Of a stretch of DNA of 64,000 bases, positions 35,150 through 43,854 are shown one piece after another. Source of the DNA: Bradyrhizobium diazoefficiens USDA 110 (GTDB taxonomy: Bacteria > Pseudomonadota > Alphaproteobacteria > Rhizobiales > Xanthobacteraceae); contig NC_004463.1 of NCBI RefSeq assembly GCF_000011365.1, forward strand, positions 248,001 through 312,000, read 5' to 3'. Numbering within the stretch: the first letter of the stretch is position 1; every line of letters begins with the position of its first letter. The position numbers and the translations under genes were made by a program. Below the pieces are notes generated by a model. The model worked only from the letters and a program-made list of their open reading frames with translations, made no database searches and was not told the DNA's origin.

Positions 35150-36556
35150 CTATTCTCCCGCTTCGAGGTAGCTGTGCGACGGCACCTGGTCGGCGAGCGA
35201 CATCGGCCGATTGGGGACGGGAACGTGCAGGGGCTTGCCGCCCAGTCCCGCCGGGCCGGCGCGCAGCAGCCGGTAGATGTAGTAAGTCCCGAACGAGAAG
35301 ATGAAGGCATAGACAGCAACGAACAGGATCAGCGAAGCCGTCGCGGCGGCCGCTGTCAGAGACGGCGTCACGGCATCGGCGGTCCGCAATACGCCGTAGA
35401 CCGTCCACGGCTGGCGGCCGACCTCCGCGGTGTACCAGCCGGTGAGAATCGCGATCCACGGCAGCGGGAAGCTGAGGAAGATGCCCCACAGCAGCAGGCG
35501 GCTCCGATCGAGCCGATGCTTGAGGCCGAGCCAGGTCCCGAACCACGCGAGCCCCAGCATCACGAAGCCGCAGCCGACCATGACGCGGAAGGCGAAGAAC
35601 GGGATCGCCACCGGCGGCCGGTCCTGCGGCGCGAAGCTGGTGAGGCCGACCTCTTTCGACGTCAGGCTCATGCTGCCGATGATGCTCCCGAGCACGGGAA
35701 TCGATATCGCATATTTGTTGGACTCGGTGCTCGAATCGGGAATTGCGATCAGCACCTCCGAGGCCGGCTGCTCGTCATGCCAGCGCGCCTCGATCGCGGC
35801 GAATTTGGCCGGCTGGTAGTCGTGGACATAGTCGCCGACGAGATGCCCGATGAAGAGCTGGACCGGGAGCAGCACCGCCGCAAGCGCAAGGCCCATCCGC
35901 AGCATCACATGGGCCTCGGCGCGATAGGTCCGCCGCAGCAGATACCATGCGCCGGTTGCAGCCACGCAGAATGCGCCGGTCAGATAGGACGCGAGCAGCA
36001 TGTGCGGAAACCGGACCCAGACCACGCGATTGAAGATGATCTGCGCCCAATCGTTCGGTACGAACTGGCCGTTCTGCAGGACGTAGCCGGTCGGCACCTG
36101 CATCCAGCTGTTGTTGACCATGATCCAGAACGCCGAAAGCGTGGTTCCGAGCGCGACCATCGCCGTCGAGAACAGGTAGAACCACGGCGGCACCCGGGGC
36201 CGGCCGAAGATGAGGATGCCGAAGAACCCTGCCTCCAGCATGAAGGCGGTGAATGTCTCGTAGGAGAGCAGCGGGCCCTGGATCGGCCCCGACATCTTCG
36301 ACAGCACGCTCCAGTTCGTTCCGAACTGGAACGCCATCACCACGCCCGAGACGACGCCCATGCCGAAGGCGACGCCGAAGATCTTGAGCCAGAACTCGAA
36401 CAGGGTCCGGTAGACGGGCTTGCCGCTGTACTGGTGCATTGCCTCGAGCACGGTGAGCCAGGCGGCAAGCCCGATCGTGAACGCCGGAAAGATGATGTGG
36501 AACGAGATCGTGAAGGCAAATTGCAGCCGCGACAGGAGGAGTGCCGTCGGATCCAT
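35150..36556 (-). CDS. cydA: cytochrome bd-type (cyanide-insensitive) quinol oxidase subunit I
   Basis: Catalytic haem subunit of 468 residues that oxidises quinol and reduces oxygen to water. H20 in SRLQFAFTISFH corresponds to the haem b595 ligand, and H in NRVVWVRFPHMLLASYL to a haem b558 ligand. GWYTAEVGRQPW is the conserved signature near the quinol site. The quinol (Q) loop is short, the mark of the CioA subtype, which lacks a long C-terminal Q-loop insertion. It follows mqo by 19 bases, so quinol made by malate oxidation can feed it directly. Confidence 0.95.
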   Translation of the reverse strand: MDPTALLLSRLQFAFTISFHIIFPAFTIGLAAWLTVLEAMHQYSGKPVYRTLFEFWLKIFGVAFGMGVVSGVVMAFQFGTNWSVLSKMSGPIQGPLLSYETFTAFMLEAGFFGILIFGRPRVPPWFYLFSTAMVALGTTLSAFWIMVNNSWMQVPTGYVLQNGQFVPNDWAQIIFNRVVWVRFPHMLLASYLTGAFCVAATGAWYLLRRTYRAEAHVMLRMGLALAAVLLPVQLFIGHLVGDYVHDYQPAKFAAIEARWHDEQPASEVLIAIPDSSTESNKYAISIPVLGSIIGSMSLTSKEVGLTSFAPQDRPPVAIPFFAFRVMVGCGFVMLGLAWFGTWLGLKHRLDRSRLLLWGIFLSFPLPWIAILTGWYTAEVGRQPWTVYGVLRTADAVTPSLTAAAATASLILFVAVYAFIFSFGTYYIYRLLRAGPAGLGGKPLHVPVPNRPMSLADQVPSHSYLEAGE

Positions 36557-36575
36557 CGGACATTCTCCCGTTCGT

Positions 36576-38114
36576 TCACGCCCGCTTCGCGGCCGCCGGC
36601 GCGCGTGCGGCCGGCTGCGGAATGTTGTCGACCTTGAGGACCTCCGCCGTCGTCGCTCGAATCTGACGACAGAAATCCGCGTCGTCGATTAACGACACAC
36701 CATAGGACGGGACGATCTGCTTCAGCTTCGGCAGCCAGGCGCTCGCCGTCAGCTCTCCGGCAAAGCACTTTTCGAGCACGCTGATGGCGATGAACGCCGC
36801 AGTGGAGGCGCCCGGCGAGGCGCCGAGAAGCGCGACCAGCGAATGATCGTCCGCGCCGACGAGCTCGGTCCCGAATTCGAGCAGACCGCCGCGCTTGACA
36901 TCGGGCTTGATGATCTGGACGCGCTGGCCTGCGACCTGCAGCCTCCAGTCCTTCGGGTCGGCCTTCGGGAAATATTCGTCGAGCGCCGCAAGCCGGTGGC
37001 TCTCGGATTGCAGCACCTGCCCGACCAGATATTCGGTGAGATCGAAATTGTCGCGCGCCACCGAGAGCAGCGGCTTGACGTTGGCAGGACGAATGGACTC
37101 GAACAGATCCAGCAGCGAGCCGTGCTTGAGGAATTTGCTCGAGAAGCCCGCATAAGGGCCGAACAGCAACGAGTGCTTGCCGCCGATCACGCGCGTATCG
37201 AGATGCGGCACGGACATCGGCGGGGAGCCGACCGCGGCCTTGCCGTAGACCTTGGCATGATGACGCTTGTTGATCTCCGGATCGTCGCAGCGCAGCCAGA
37301 TCCCGCTGACCGGAAAACCGCCATAACCGCGTGCTTCCGGAAGGCCGGATTTCTCCAGCAGCGGCAGCGCACCGCCGCCGGCACCGATGAAGACGAATTT
37401 TGCGCGGACCGACCGCGTTTCGCCGCTCGCGGTGTCCCGCACCTCGATCCGCCAGCGGCCGCCCTGCTCGCGGACGAGACCGGTGACGCAGCTGTTGTAG
37501 TGGACCGCGCAACCCGGCTGGCTGACGAGATGACCAACCAGCAGATGCGTCAACGCGCCGTAATCGACGTCGGTGCCGGTGATGATCCGCGTTGCGGCGA
37601 CCGGCTCGTCGCCGCTCCGTCCGTCCATCACCAGCGGCGCCCATTCGGCAATCTTCCTGGGATCCTCGGTATGCTCCATGCCCTCATAGCAATGATGGGC
37701 CGACATCGCCTTGAACCGCTTCCGGAGAAATTCGACGTTCTCCGTGCCGTGCACGAAGCTCATATGCGGCACCGGATGGATGAAGGACCGGGGGTCGGCG
37801 ATCGCGCCCCGCCCGATGAGATAAGACCAGAATTGCCGGGACAGATCGAACTCGACGTTGACCTGGAGCGCCTTGGAGATGTCGATGCTGCCGTCGGGCC
37901 GCTGCGGCGTGTAGTTCATCTCGCAGTTCGCCGCGTGGCCGGTACCGGCGTTGTTCCAGGAGTCCGAGCTCTCCTGCGCGCAATCATCGAGAGTCTCGAG
38001 CATCTGAATCGTCAGGGAGGGCTCGAGCTCCTTGAGGAACGCGCCGAGGGTGGCGCTCATGATGCCTGCGCCAATGAGAACGACGTCAGTTTCGCGGTCG
38101 GAAGCTGCTGGCAT
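36576..38114 (-). CDS. mqo: malate:quinone oxidoreductase
   Basis: FAD-dependent peripheral membrane enzyme of 512 residues that oxidises malate to oxaloacetate and reduces quinone, bypassing NAD-malate dehydrogenase. The N-terminal dinucleotide-binding segment is DVVLIGAGIMSATLGAFLKE. Family regions include SDSWNNAGTGHAANCEMNYT and ALLGASPGASTAAF. The start has AAGGA ten bases upstream. It lies between a cupin gene (42 bases) and cydA (19 bases). Together with fumC this forms a short electron-donating branch to the bd oxidase. Confidence 0.95.
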   Translation of the reverse strand: MPAASDRETDVVLIGAGIMSATLGAFLKELEPSLTIQMLETLDDCAQESSDSWNNAGTGHAANCEMNYTPQRPDGSIDISKALQVNVEFDLSRQFWSYLIGRGAIADPRSFIHPVPHMSFVHGTENVEFLRKRFKAMSAHHCYEGMEHTEDPRKIAEWAPLVMDGRSGDEPVAATRIITGTDVDYGALTHLLVGHLVSQPGCAVHYNSCVTGLVREQGGRWRIEVRDTASGETRSVRAKFVFIGAGGGALPLLEKSGLPEARGYGGFPVSGIWLRCDDPEINKRHHAKVYGKAAVGSPPMSVPHLDTRVIGGKHSLLFGPYAGFSSKFLKHGSLLDLFESIRPANVKPLLSVARDNFDLTEYLVGQVLQSESHRLAALDEYFPKADPKDWRLQVAGQRVQIIKPDVKRGGLLEFGTELVGADDHSLVALLGASPGASTAAFIAISVLEKCFAGELTASAWLPKLKQIVPSYGVSLIDDADFCRQIRATTAEVLKVDNIPQPAARAPAAAKRA

Positions 38115-38156
38115 GGTTTTTTCCTTCGTTGGGTGTTGCTGTTCCGGATAGCTCGA

Positions 38157-38561
38157 TCAGGCCTGCACCGATTGCCGCGTCTTGGCGCGGAACGGCACAT
38201 CTGCTCCCGGCCGCAGGATCACGTAGGCACGGCGCCAGGACGAATCGTCGGTCAATTTCCAGCTGTGCCCCGAGCCGGCGGTGTCTTCGGCAAGCAGGAC
38301 GTTGCCGGGGTGAATCAGGAAGTGGTGGCCGTCACGCGTCTGGAAATCGAGCGTTCCGCTCAGCGTGATCACGAGCTGCCGGATCGGCGCGGTGTGCCAG
38401 GCAAAAGCCCCGCCTGATTCCGTCTCCTGGAAGGAGACGCTGACGGCATCGAACTTGCCGGTCAGAAAATCGCCACGCTGGCCCGGCTCCAGCTCGAGGA
38501 AACCTTCCTCGAAATGCGAGTTGTTATCCTCTCCGGTCCATAGACGCACACAGCGGATCAT
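38157..38561 (-). CDS. small single-domain cupin protein
   Basis: Cupin of 134 residues beginning MIRCVRLWTGEDNNSHFEEG. The barrel is recognisable (GGAFAWHTAPIRQLVITLSG, then HFLIHPGNVLLAEDTAGSGH), with His and Gln as possible metal ligands. The start at 38561 has a perfect AAGGAG upstream; a longer in-frame start at 38681 would run into fumC. It sits 73 bases after fumC and 42 bases before mqo in the same direction. It may bind an organic acid or act as a small regulator of the module, but there is no direct evidence. Confidence 0.78.
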   Translation of the reverse strand: MIRCVRLWTGEDNNSHFEEGFLELEPGQRGDFLTGKFDAVSVSFQETESGGAFAWHTAPIRQLVITLSGTLDFQTRDGHHFLIHPGNVLLAEDTAGSGHSWKLTDDSSWRRAYVILRPGADVPFRAKTRQSVQA

Positions 38562-38634
38562 CGTGTCTCTCCTTGCATGGTTGCTGCGTTGCCCGCGCGG
38601 TGTGGTGCGGGCCGCATCATGGCCCTTGCTCCCT

Positions 38635-40071
38635 TCAACCGGTTTTCGCACCGATTGCGAGCGGCACCTTGATCTCGGCAACGTAGGGCTTGACCATCTT
38701 GGCGGGATCCACGATGCGGTCGAACTCCGGCTCGGTCACGAAGCCGAGCTTCAGCGCCGCCGACTTCAGCGTGAGATCGTTGTCCATCGCGTAATGCGCG
38801 ATCCGCGATGCCTTGTCGTAGCCGATCACCGGCGCCAGGGCGGTCACGAGCATCAGCGACCGCTCGACATACTCCTTGATTTTCTTGCGGTTCGGCTCGG
38901 TACCCTCGACCAGAAAGGTGCGGAAATTCGTGCAGCCGTCGGTGAGGATGGTGACGGATTGCGCGATGTTGTGGATGATCAGCGGCTTGTAGACGTTCAT
39001 CTCCAGGTAGCCGCCGGCGCCACCGAACCCGACGGCGACGTCGTTCGCCATCACCTGCACGGCGATCATCGTCAGCGCCTCAGCCTGCGTCGGATTGACC
39101 TTGCCCGGCATGATCGACGAGCCCGGCTCGTTCTCGGGAATCCGCAACTCGGCAAAGCCCGCGCGCGGACCGCAGGACAAAAGGCGGATGTCGTTTGCGA
39201 TCTTGTAGAGCGAGCCGGCGAGCGTGCGCAGTGTACCGGAGAGCTGCACCAGCGCGTCGTGTGCACCCTGCACGGCGAACTTGTTCGGCGCACTGACGAA
39301 GGGCAGGCCCGTCAACCGCGCGATCTCGGCTGCGACGGCTTCTGCAAAGCCCGGCGCCGCGTTAATCCCGGTGCCCACGGCGGTGCCGCCCAGCGCGAGG
39401 CGGAAGACGCCCTTGAGCGCGTCGTCGATGCGCGCCAGACCGTCGGCGAGCATCGCGGCATAACCGGACCACTCCTGCCCGAGCGTCAGGGGTGTGGCAT
39501 CCTGCATGTGGGTTCGGCCGATCTTGACGATGTCGTCCCACTGGTTCGATTTCGCCGCGATCGCATCGTGCAGAGCTTCGACCGCAGGAACCAGCCGTTG
39601 CGTCACGTTCATCGCGGCCGCGATGTACATGGCCGACGGGAAGCTATCGTTCGACGACTGCGACATGTTGACGTGATCGTTCGGATGAACCGGCAGCTTG
39701 CTGCCGAGCGCCGTGCCAGCAAGCTGGCAGCATCGGTTCGAGATCACCTCGTTCACGTTCATGTTGAACTGCGTTCCGCTACCCGTCATCCAGACGTGAA
39801 GGGGAAACATGTCGTGATGCTGGCCGGCGAGAATCTCGTCGCAGGTGTGGACGATCAGTTTGTGAATCTTGCCGTCGAGACGGCCGCCAGCGTAATTCGC
39901 ATTCGCGGCCGCTTTCTTCAGGATCGCGTAGGACTGGATCATTTCGCGCGGCATCAGGTCCCGGCCGATGCTGAAATGCTCGAGCGAGCGCTGCGTCTGC
40001 GCGCCCCAGAGCTTGTCCGCGGGAACGTTCACTTCACCCAGGCTGTCTGTCTCTTTGCGGAGGTCGTTCAT
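38635..40071 (-). CDS. fumC: class II fumarate hydratase
   Basis: Homotetrameric fumarase of 478 residues interconverting fumarate and malate. Catalytic landmarks are H189 in [10 protein letters not shown] and the flexible loop [11 protein letters not shown] (about 317-327, with the general-base Ser at 318). [17 protein letters not shown] is also conserved. Aspartate ammonia-lyase shares this fold, but the local sequence and the neighbouring mqo favour fumarase. The start at 40071 has GAGAGG upstream. It is the first gene of the fumC-cupin-mqo-cydAB run; the 167 bases upstream should hold its promoter. Confidence 0.93.
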
Positions 40072-40238
40072 CCTTTGCCTCTCGTGGCAGTTGATGTCGG
40101 GAGCACTCTTGCGGCGCCGACCTAAAGTGTACGGACGGCACAGCGCACACGCTTCCGCGAACGAACGTCCTTTTTCCGAATGGCATGGTGGGCGCCTCGG
40201 CTTGCAGCGAGCGAACGCGCGTTGCGCGTGCGGAACAC

Positions 40239-40925
40239 TCAGACAATCGCACGGCTCCAATGTTGATGGCTTCGATGCCGGCAGAGCCAGAGAACGCACA
40301 CCGACAATGCGATCGGCAGAGCGAGGCTCCAGGTTCCCAGCCACTTCGTCACGCAGCCACCGACGGCGGCTCCCAGCAGGAACATCAGACAGATCGCAAC
40401 CATCGCTCCACCGCCGCGCGCCGCATCGCGATCGGACGCGGCAACGAACTGATCGATGGCACGGAGCATGTTTCCACTGGCAGTGACCGAGAGATACTTC
40501 CAGCGTCCAACCTGCCTGAAACTCGCCGACTGCAACGCGACGCCGAAGGAGATGACAAGAATCACGATCTGATCGGGAACGCGATGAAGCAGCAGCATCG
40601 CCGTGGCAAGGCAGACGATTTCTCCGACGAGACAGCGCAGCGCCGCCCGGGTGCGGGCCGCCACCACCGCCCCGAGGACGAACGCCACGATCGGAAGGAG
40701 ATGGTGAAGCGCGCGCAGCCATTGCCCGGACTGGGCATCGATCCCGAGGAAGACGACATTGCCGGTCTGCGAACTCGCGAAGACGCCCAGCGACAGCCAC
40801 GTGAAGGCGTCGAGGAAGCCCCCCGACATGCTCAGGAGAGAGGCAACCAGCAGCGATCGTTCCGGAGCGTAGGCCTCGACGCGCGTCTCGGCCAAGGCCT
40901 CCGTTGATGCGGCTTGCATCGCCAT
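40239..40925 (-). CDS. DUF1275 (YoaK-like) membrane protein
   Basis: Integral membrane protein of 228 residues with about six hydrophobic segments. The N-terminal part [20 protein letters not shown] followed by [10 protein letters not shown] matches the YoaK/DUF1275 family signature. The function of the family is not established. It follows fdhD by 18 bases and precedes fumC by 167 bases, so it probably belongs to the fdhD transcript. Confidence 0.88.
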
Positions 40926-40943
40926 GTTCGCGGGTCCGCGAGG

Positions 40944-41780
40944 TCAGCAGCCGGCGGGCGGCGCGGCCTCTTCAGGCAGCAGAACGCGGCGCGAATGCGT
41001 GAATACGCCGTATCCGTCATCGCGGGCGACGGCGAGCAACGTGATTCCCGCCTCGTTCGCTGTCTGGATGGCGAGCGCGGTCGGCGCGGAAACGGCAACG
41101 ACGACCGGCGCGCCGATCATCGCAGCCTTCTGCACCATCTCTACCGAAACGCGGCTCGTCAGCAGCACAGCGCCGTCACGAGCCGAGTTGCCGTCGCGAA
41201 CGATTGCACCGGCGAGCTTGTCGAGCGCATTGTGCCGGCCGACATCCTCCCTGACCACGGCAATGCCGGCGCGAGGATGCCAGAAGGCCGCTGCGTGAAC
41301 GGATCTCGTCTGTTGGTTCAATGTCTGGAGAGGAGACAGCGCCTGCATGGCGCTCAGCAGGTCCCGTGCGTGAAAGGCAATGCCGGGGCTCTCGACCCGC
41401 GACGGCGCGCGACGTGCCTGTTCGAGGCTTTCGATGCCGCATAACCCGCACCCGACCGGACCGCTGATGGCGCGGCGGCGCGCGGCCAGGGACGCAGCGC
41501 GGTCGCCATCGAGCCACATCCGCACTTCCACGCCAAGCTCGTTCGAGATCAGCTCGATGCTCCTGATCTCGCTTGCGCAGCCGATGATTCCTTCGGTGAG
41601 GCTGAAGCCGACACCGAAATCCTCAAGATCGGCCGGCGTCCCCATCATCACCGCATGGGTCGACCCGTTGTAGGTCAGCGCGATGGCGCTCTCCTCGGCG
41701 ACCAATCGCGACGTCGACCTCGTGCGGCCGCCGCGCCAGGCGATCTCCCGGTGCCGCGTGAATGTCGAACCCGTCATCAT
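40944..41780 (-). CDS. fdhD: formate dehydrogenase accessory sulfurtransferase
   Basis: FdhD passes sulfur from IscS to the molybdenum cofactor, which is needed for formate dehydrogenase activity. The 278-residue protein has the catalytic pair C111-x2-C114 in GCGLCG, and the family regions [20 protein letters not shown] and [19 protein letters not shown]. It is cotranscribed with hdeD-like (3-base gap) and DUF1275 genes. The likely client in this window is the FdhF/YdeP-type enzyme at 30293, since no NAD-linked formate dehydrogenase genes are present. Confidence 0.94.
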
Positions 41781-41783
41781 GGC

Positions 41784-42383
41784 TCACACCGTCGCCGGCT
41801 CGGCCGAATGTCGCGAGGCCCGGTTTCTGAGGGCGAGCCCGAACGCAATGAAGCCCCATCCCTGGAAGATCAGATCGACGACCAGCATCGCACCGAGCAG
41901 CCACAGGCCAATGGTCGGCCAGGCTGCAACCAGCATCACGCCGACGCAGAACGTCACGACGCCGGCGGCCACTATCCAGCGCCAGCCTGCGGCCGGCTGC
42001 ATATGGAAGCCTACCCAGATCCGCGTCACCCCGGCGACGATCAGGAAAGCGCACATTGCGAGCGACAGTGTGAACGAAGCCAGTAGCGGATCGTAGAGGA
42101 TGACGGCTCCGGCGGCGCCATAGATGATCCCGGCGAACAGCCAGAACAGGAAACCCCGCAGGCCGTGCACGGAGAAGGCATGCACGATCTGGAAGATCCC
42201 GGCGACTGCCATGGTCGCTCCAATGACGAGCACGGAGGCCAAGCTCGCCGCCATCAGATTGGCCGACGCAATGCCGCCGAGGATCAGTTCGCCAACCCCC
42301 AGTGCAACGAACCAGCCCCATTTTCCGGCAATCGCGTGAATGGCTCTTCCGAGCGACGCCTTCGAGTTCGACATGTCCGTCAT
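41784..42383 (-). CDS. HdeD/DUF308 family membrane protein
   Basis: Membrane protein of 199 residues with about six hydrophobic helices arranged as three pairs (GELILGGIASANLMAASLAS, FLFWLFAGIIYGAAGAVILY, WIVAAGVVTFCVGVMLVAAW). This is the internal repeat pattern of HdeD, which supports acid resistance in E. coli. Its stop is three bases before the fdhD start. Acid-stress association is noteworthy next to an oxalate/formate system, because oxalate decarboxylation consumes protons; the link is inferred. Confidence 0.88.
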   Translation of the reverse strand: MTDMSNSKASLGRAIHAIAGKWGWFVALGVGELILGGIASANLMAASLASVLVIGATMAVAGIFQIVHAFSVHGLRGFLFWLFAGIIYGAAGAVILYDPLLASFTLSLAMCAFLIVAGVTRIWVGFHMQPAAGWRWIVAAGVVTFCVGVMLVAAWPTIGLWLLGAMLVVDLIFQGWGFIAFGLALRNRASRHSAEPATV

Positions 42384-42726
42384 GACTTGACCCTTGTACG
42401 TGCGACCGGCCTAGCGGTCATGGATGGGAGCAAGCGTACAGAGTTTCGCTCGGGGTCATCTTTCGAGAATGCCGCGATATTGTTTCATCCGCACGATGCG
42501 GGTCTTTTCGGTGGGCTCACGATCAAACGGCGAGCGTTCAAGGCAGGTCTGCAGCCATCTTTGGCAGATGCAACGGCAGTGAGATGGTAGAGTCGCGCAT
42601 GGACTTCCAACCACCCCTGCGCGGAAGCGAAGGTCGCCCTCGCTTCCGCGGCGTCGCAGCGATCGGCCGCCTTCGACACCAGGTCGATCACCAAGGCAAG
42701 CTCGTCATCGACCCGGCATCCTGTGC
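42384..42726. other. 343-bp gap between dps and hdeD-like genes
   Basis: Nothing certain is encoded. The only candidate is the weak minus-strand frame at 42485-42694. No inverted repeat or terminator with a T-run was seen. Confidence 0.5.
42485..42694 (-). CDS. possible small hypothetical protein
   Basis: A minus-strand frame of 69 codons begins with TTG and reads MVIDLVSKAADRCDAAEARA, followed by FASAQGWLEVHARLYHL. The composition looks protein-like and the strand agrees with its neighbours, but no good ribosome site or known domain was found. It could equally be a remnant or chance frame in GC-rich DNA. Confidence 0.25.
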   Translation of the reverse strand: MVIDLVSKAADRCDAAEARATFASAQGWLEVHARLYHLTAVASAKDGCRPALNARRLIVSPPKRPASCG

Positions 42727-43227
42727 CTACGAATTCGGGCCGCTTCGTCCGGTCTCGTACAGGAACCAGATCCGCCGCTCCGTCTCATCGATCCAGTTTT
42801 CCAGCAGGCTTGCGGTGGCGACGTCGCCATACTCGTCGCAAAGCTCGTGGACCCGACGCATTTCCCGCGTCAGCTGCTGGTTGTCGCTGCGCAGCTCGGC
42901 GAGCATGTCCTGGGGTTCGACATAATCCGCGTCGTTGTCGAGAATGCGCTGCTCGCGCGCGATATGGCCGATCGAGCGCAGCGTCGTGCCGCCGATCTTG
43001 CGCGCCCGCTCGGCAATGTCGTCGGTCATGGCAAAGATCTGCTCGGCCTGCTCGTCGAGCAGCAGGTGATAGTCGCGGAAGTGCCTACCCGATACGTGCC
43101 AGTGGAAGTTCTTGGTCTTCAGGTACAGCGCGAAGACATCGGCCAGCAGCGCTCTCAACGCGGCTGGAATGTCCCGGTTCGCGTTGGCCCCGAGATCCGT
43201 CGGGCTCTGGAGATCCGCTTTGCTCAT
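42727..43227 (-). CDS. dps: Dps/ferritin-like DNA-protection protein
   Basis: Mini-ferritin of 166 residues that oxidises iron with peroxide and shields DNA as a dodecamer. The dinuclear site residues at the dimer interface appear conserved: H42 (NFHWH), H54 and D58 (DYHLLLD), D69 and E73 (DDIAERA), matching E. coli H51, H63, D67, D78, E82 in order and spacing pattern. The start at 43227 is preferred because AAGGA lies eight bases upstream; an ATG at 43236 would add three residues. It follows cytochrome b561 and the catalase-like gene on the same strand, a coherent peroxide-defence group. Confidence 0.93.
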   Translation of the reverse strand: MSKADLQSPTDLGANANRDIPAALRALLADVFALYLKTKNFHWHVSGRHFRDYHLLLDEQAEQIFAMTDDIAERARKIGGTTLRSIGHIAREQRILDNDADYVEPQDMLAELRSDNQQLTREMRRVHELCDEYGDVATASLLENWIDETERRIWFLYETGRSGPNS

Positions 43228-43290
43228 TGTCGTCATCCTTGTTGGAGGTTGAAAAACTTTAACCGCATGCTTCGCCGGCGCACGAGGGCT

Positions 43291-43854
43291 TCATTCCGCC
43301 GGCGTCGTCCTGTTCCGCAACGGCAGGAGCGCGATCGTTCCGAATACGCCATCGCGGCGGATCAACGCGTGGAACAGCCCTGCCGCGAGATGCAGCAGCA
43401 CGAGGGCAAAGAACGCAAAGCCCAGATAGACATGGGCATTCCACAACAGCGTGTGCAGGCGGTCGCTCTGCGGCAGCAACGCCGGAATTCGAATGTCGCC
43501 ATACAGAACGACTGGATAGGCCGCAGCCCAAAGCATGCCGAGCCCCAGCAACGGCATCACGATCATGAAGCCATACAGGAGCTGGTGCGACAAACGTGCT
43601 GCCAGCTTCATCGCCGGCGGAAGATCAGCCGGCAACGGTGGCGCGCTGTAGTGGCGCCGCAGAGCCAACCTGATCACGACGAGAGCCAGAAGAGTGACGC
43701 CGAGCGTCTTGTGGATCAGGATCAGCGGCAGATATGTCGGCGCCACGGTGGACACCATGCCGACGCCGATGAAGAGCATGGCGATAATACAGACTGCCAT
43801 CAACCAGTGCAGGAGCCGCTGAAGCAGGGCGAAACGATGAGGAGCATTGCTCAT
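43291..43854 (-). CDS. cytochrome b561
   Basis: Di-haem membrane cytochrome of 187 residues with four hydrophobic helices (about 15-35, 43-62, 91-111, 143-165). Histidines at helix ends (LLHWLMAV, LIHKTLGV, HVYLGF, LHLAAGLFHALI) are the expected haem ligands. The DUF4405/CybB family passes electrons between the quinone pool and periplasmic partners. Its ATG overlaps the stop of the catalase-like gene (43851-43854), implying that it delivers electrons to, or forms a complex with, that anchored periplasmic haem protein. Confidence 0.9.
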   Translation of the reverse strand: MSNAPHRFALLQRLLHWLMAVCIIAMLFIGVGMVSTVAPTYLPLILIHKTLGVTLLALVVIRLALRRHYSAPPLPADLPPAMKLAARLSHQLLYGFMIVMPLLGLGMLWAAAYPVVLYGDIRIPALLPQSDRLHTLLWNAHVYLGFAFFALVLLHLAAGLFHALIRRDGVFGTIALLPLRNRTTPAE

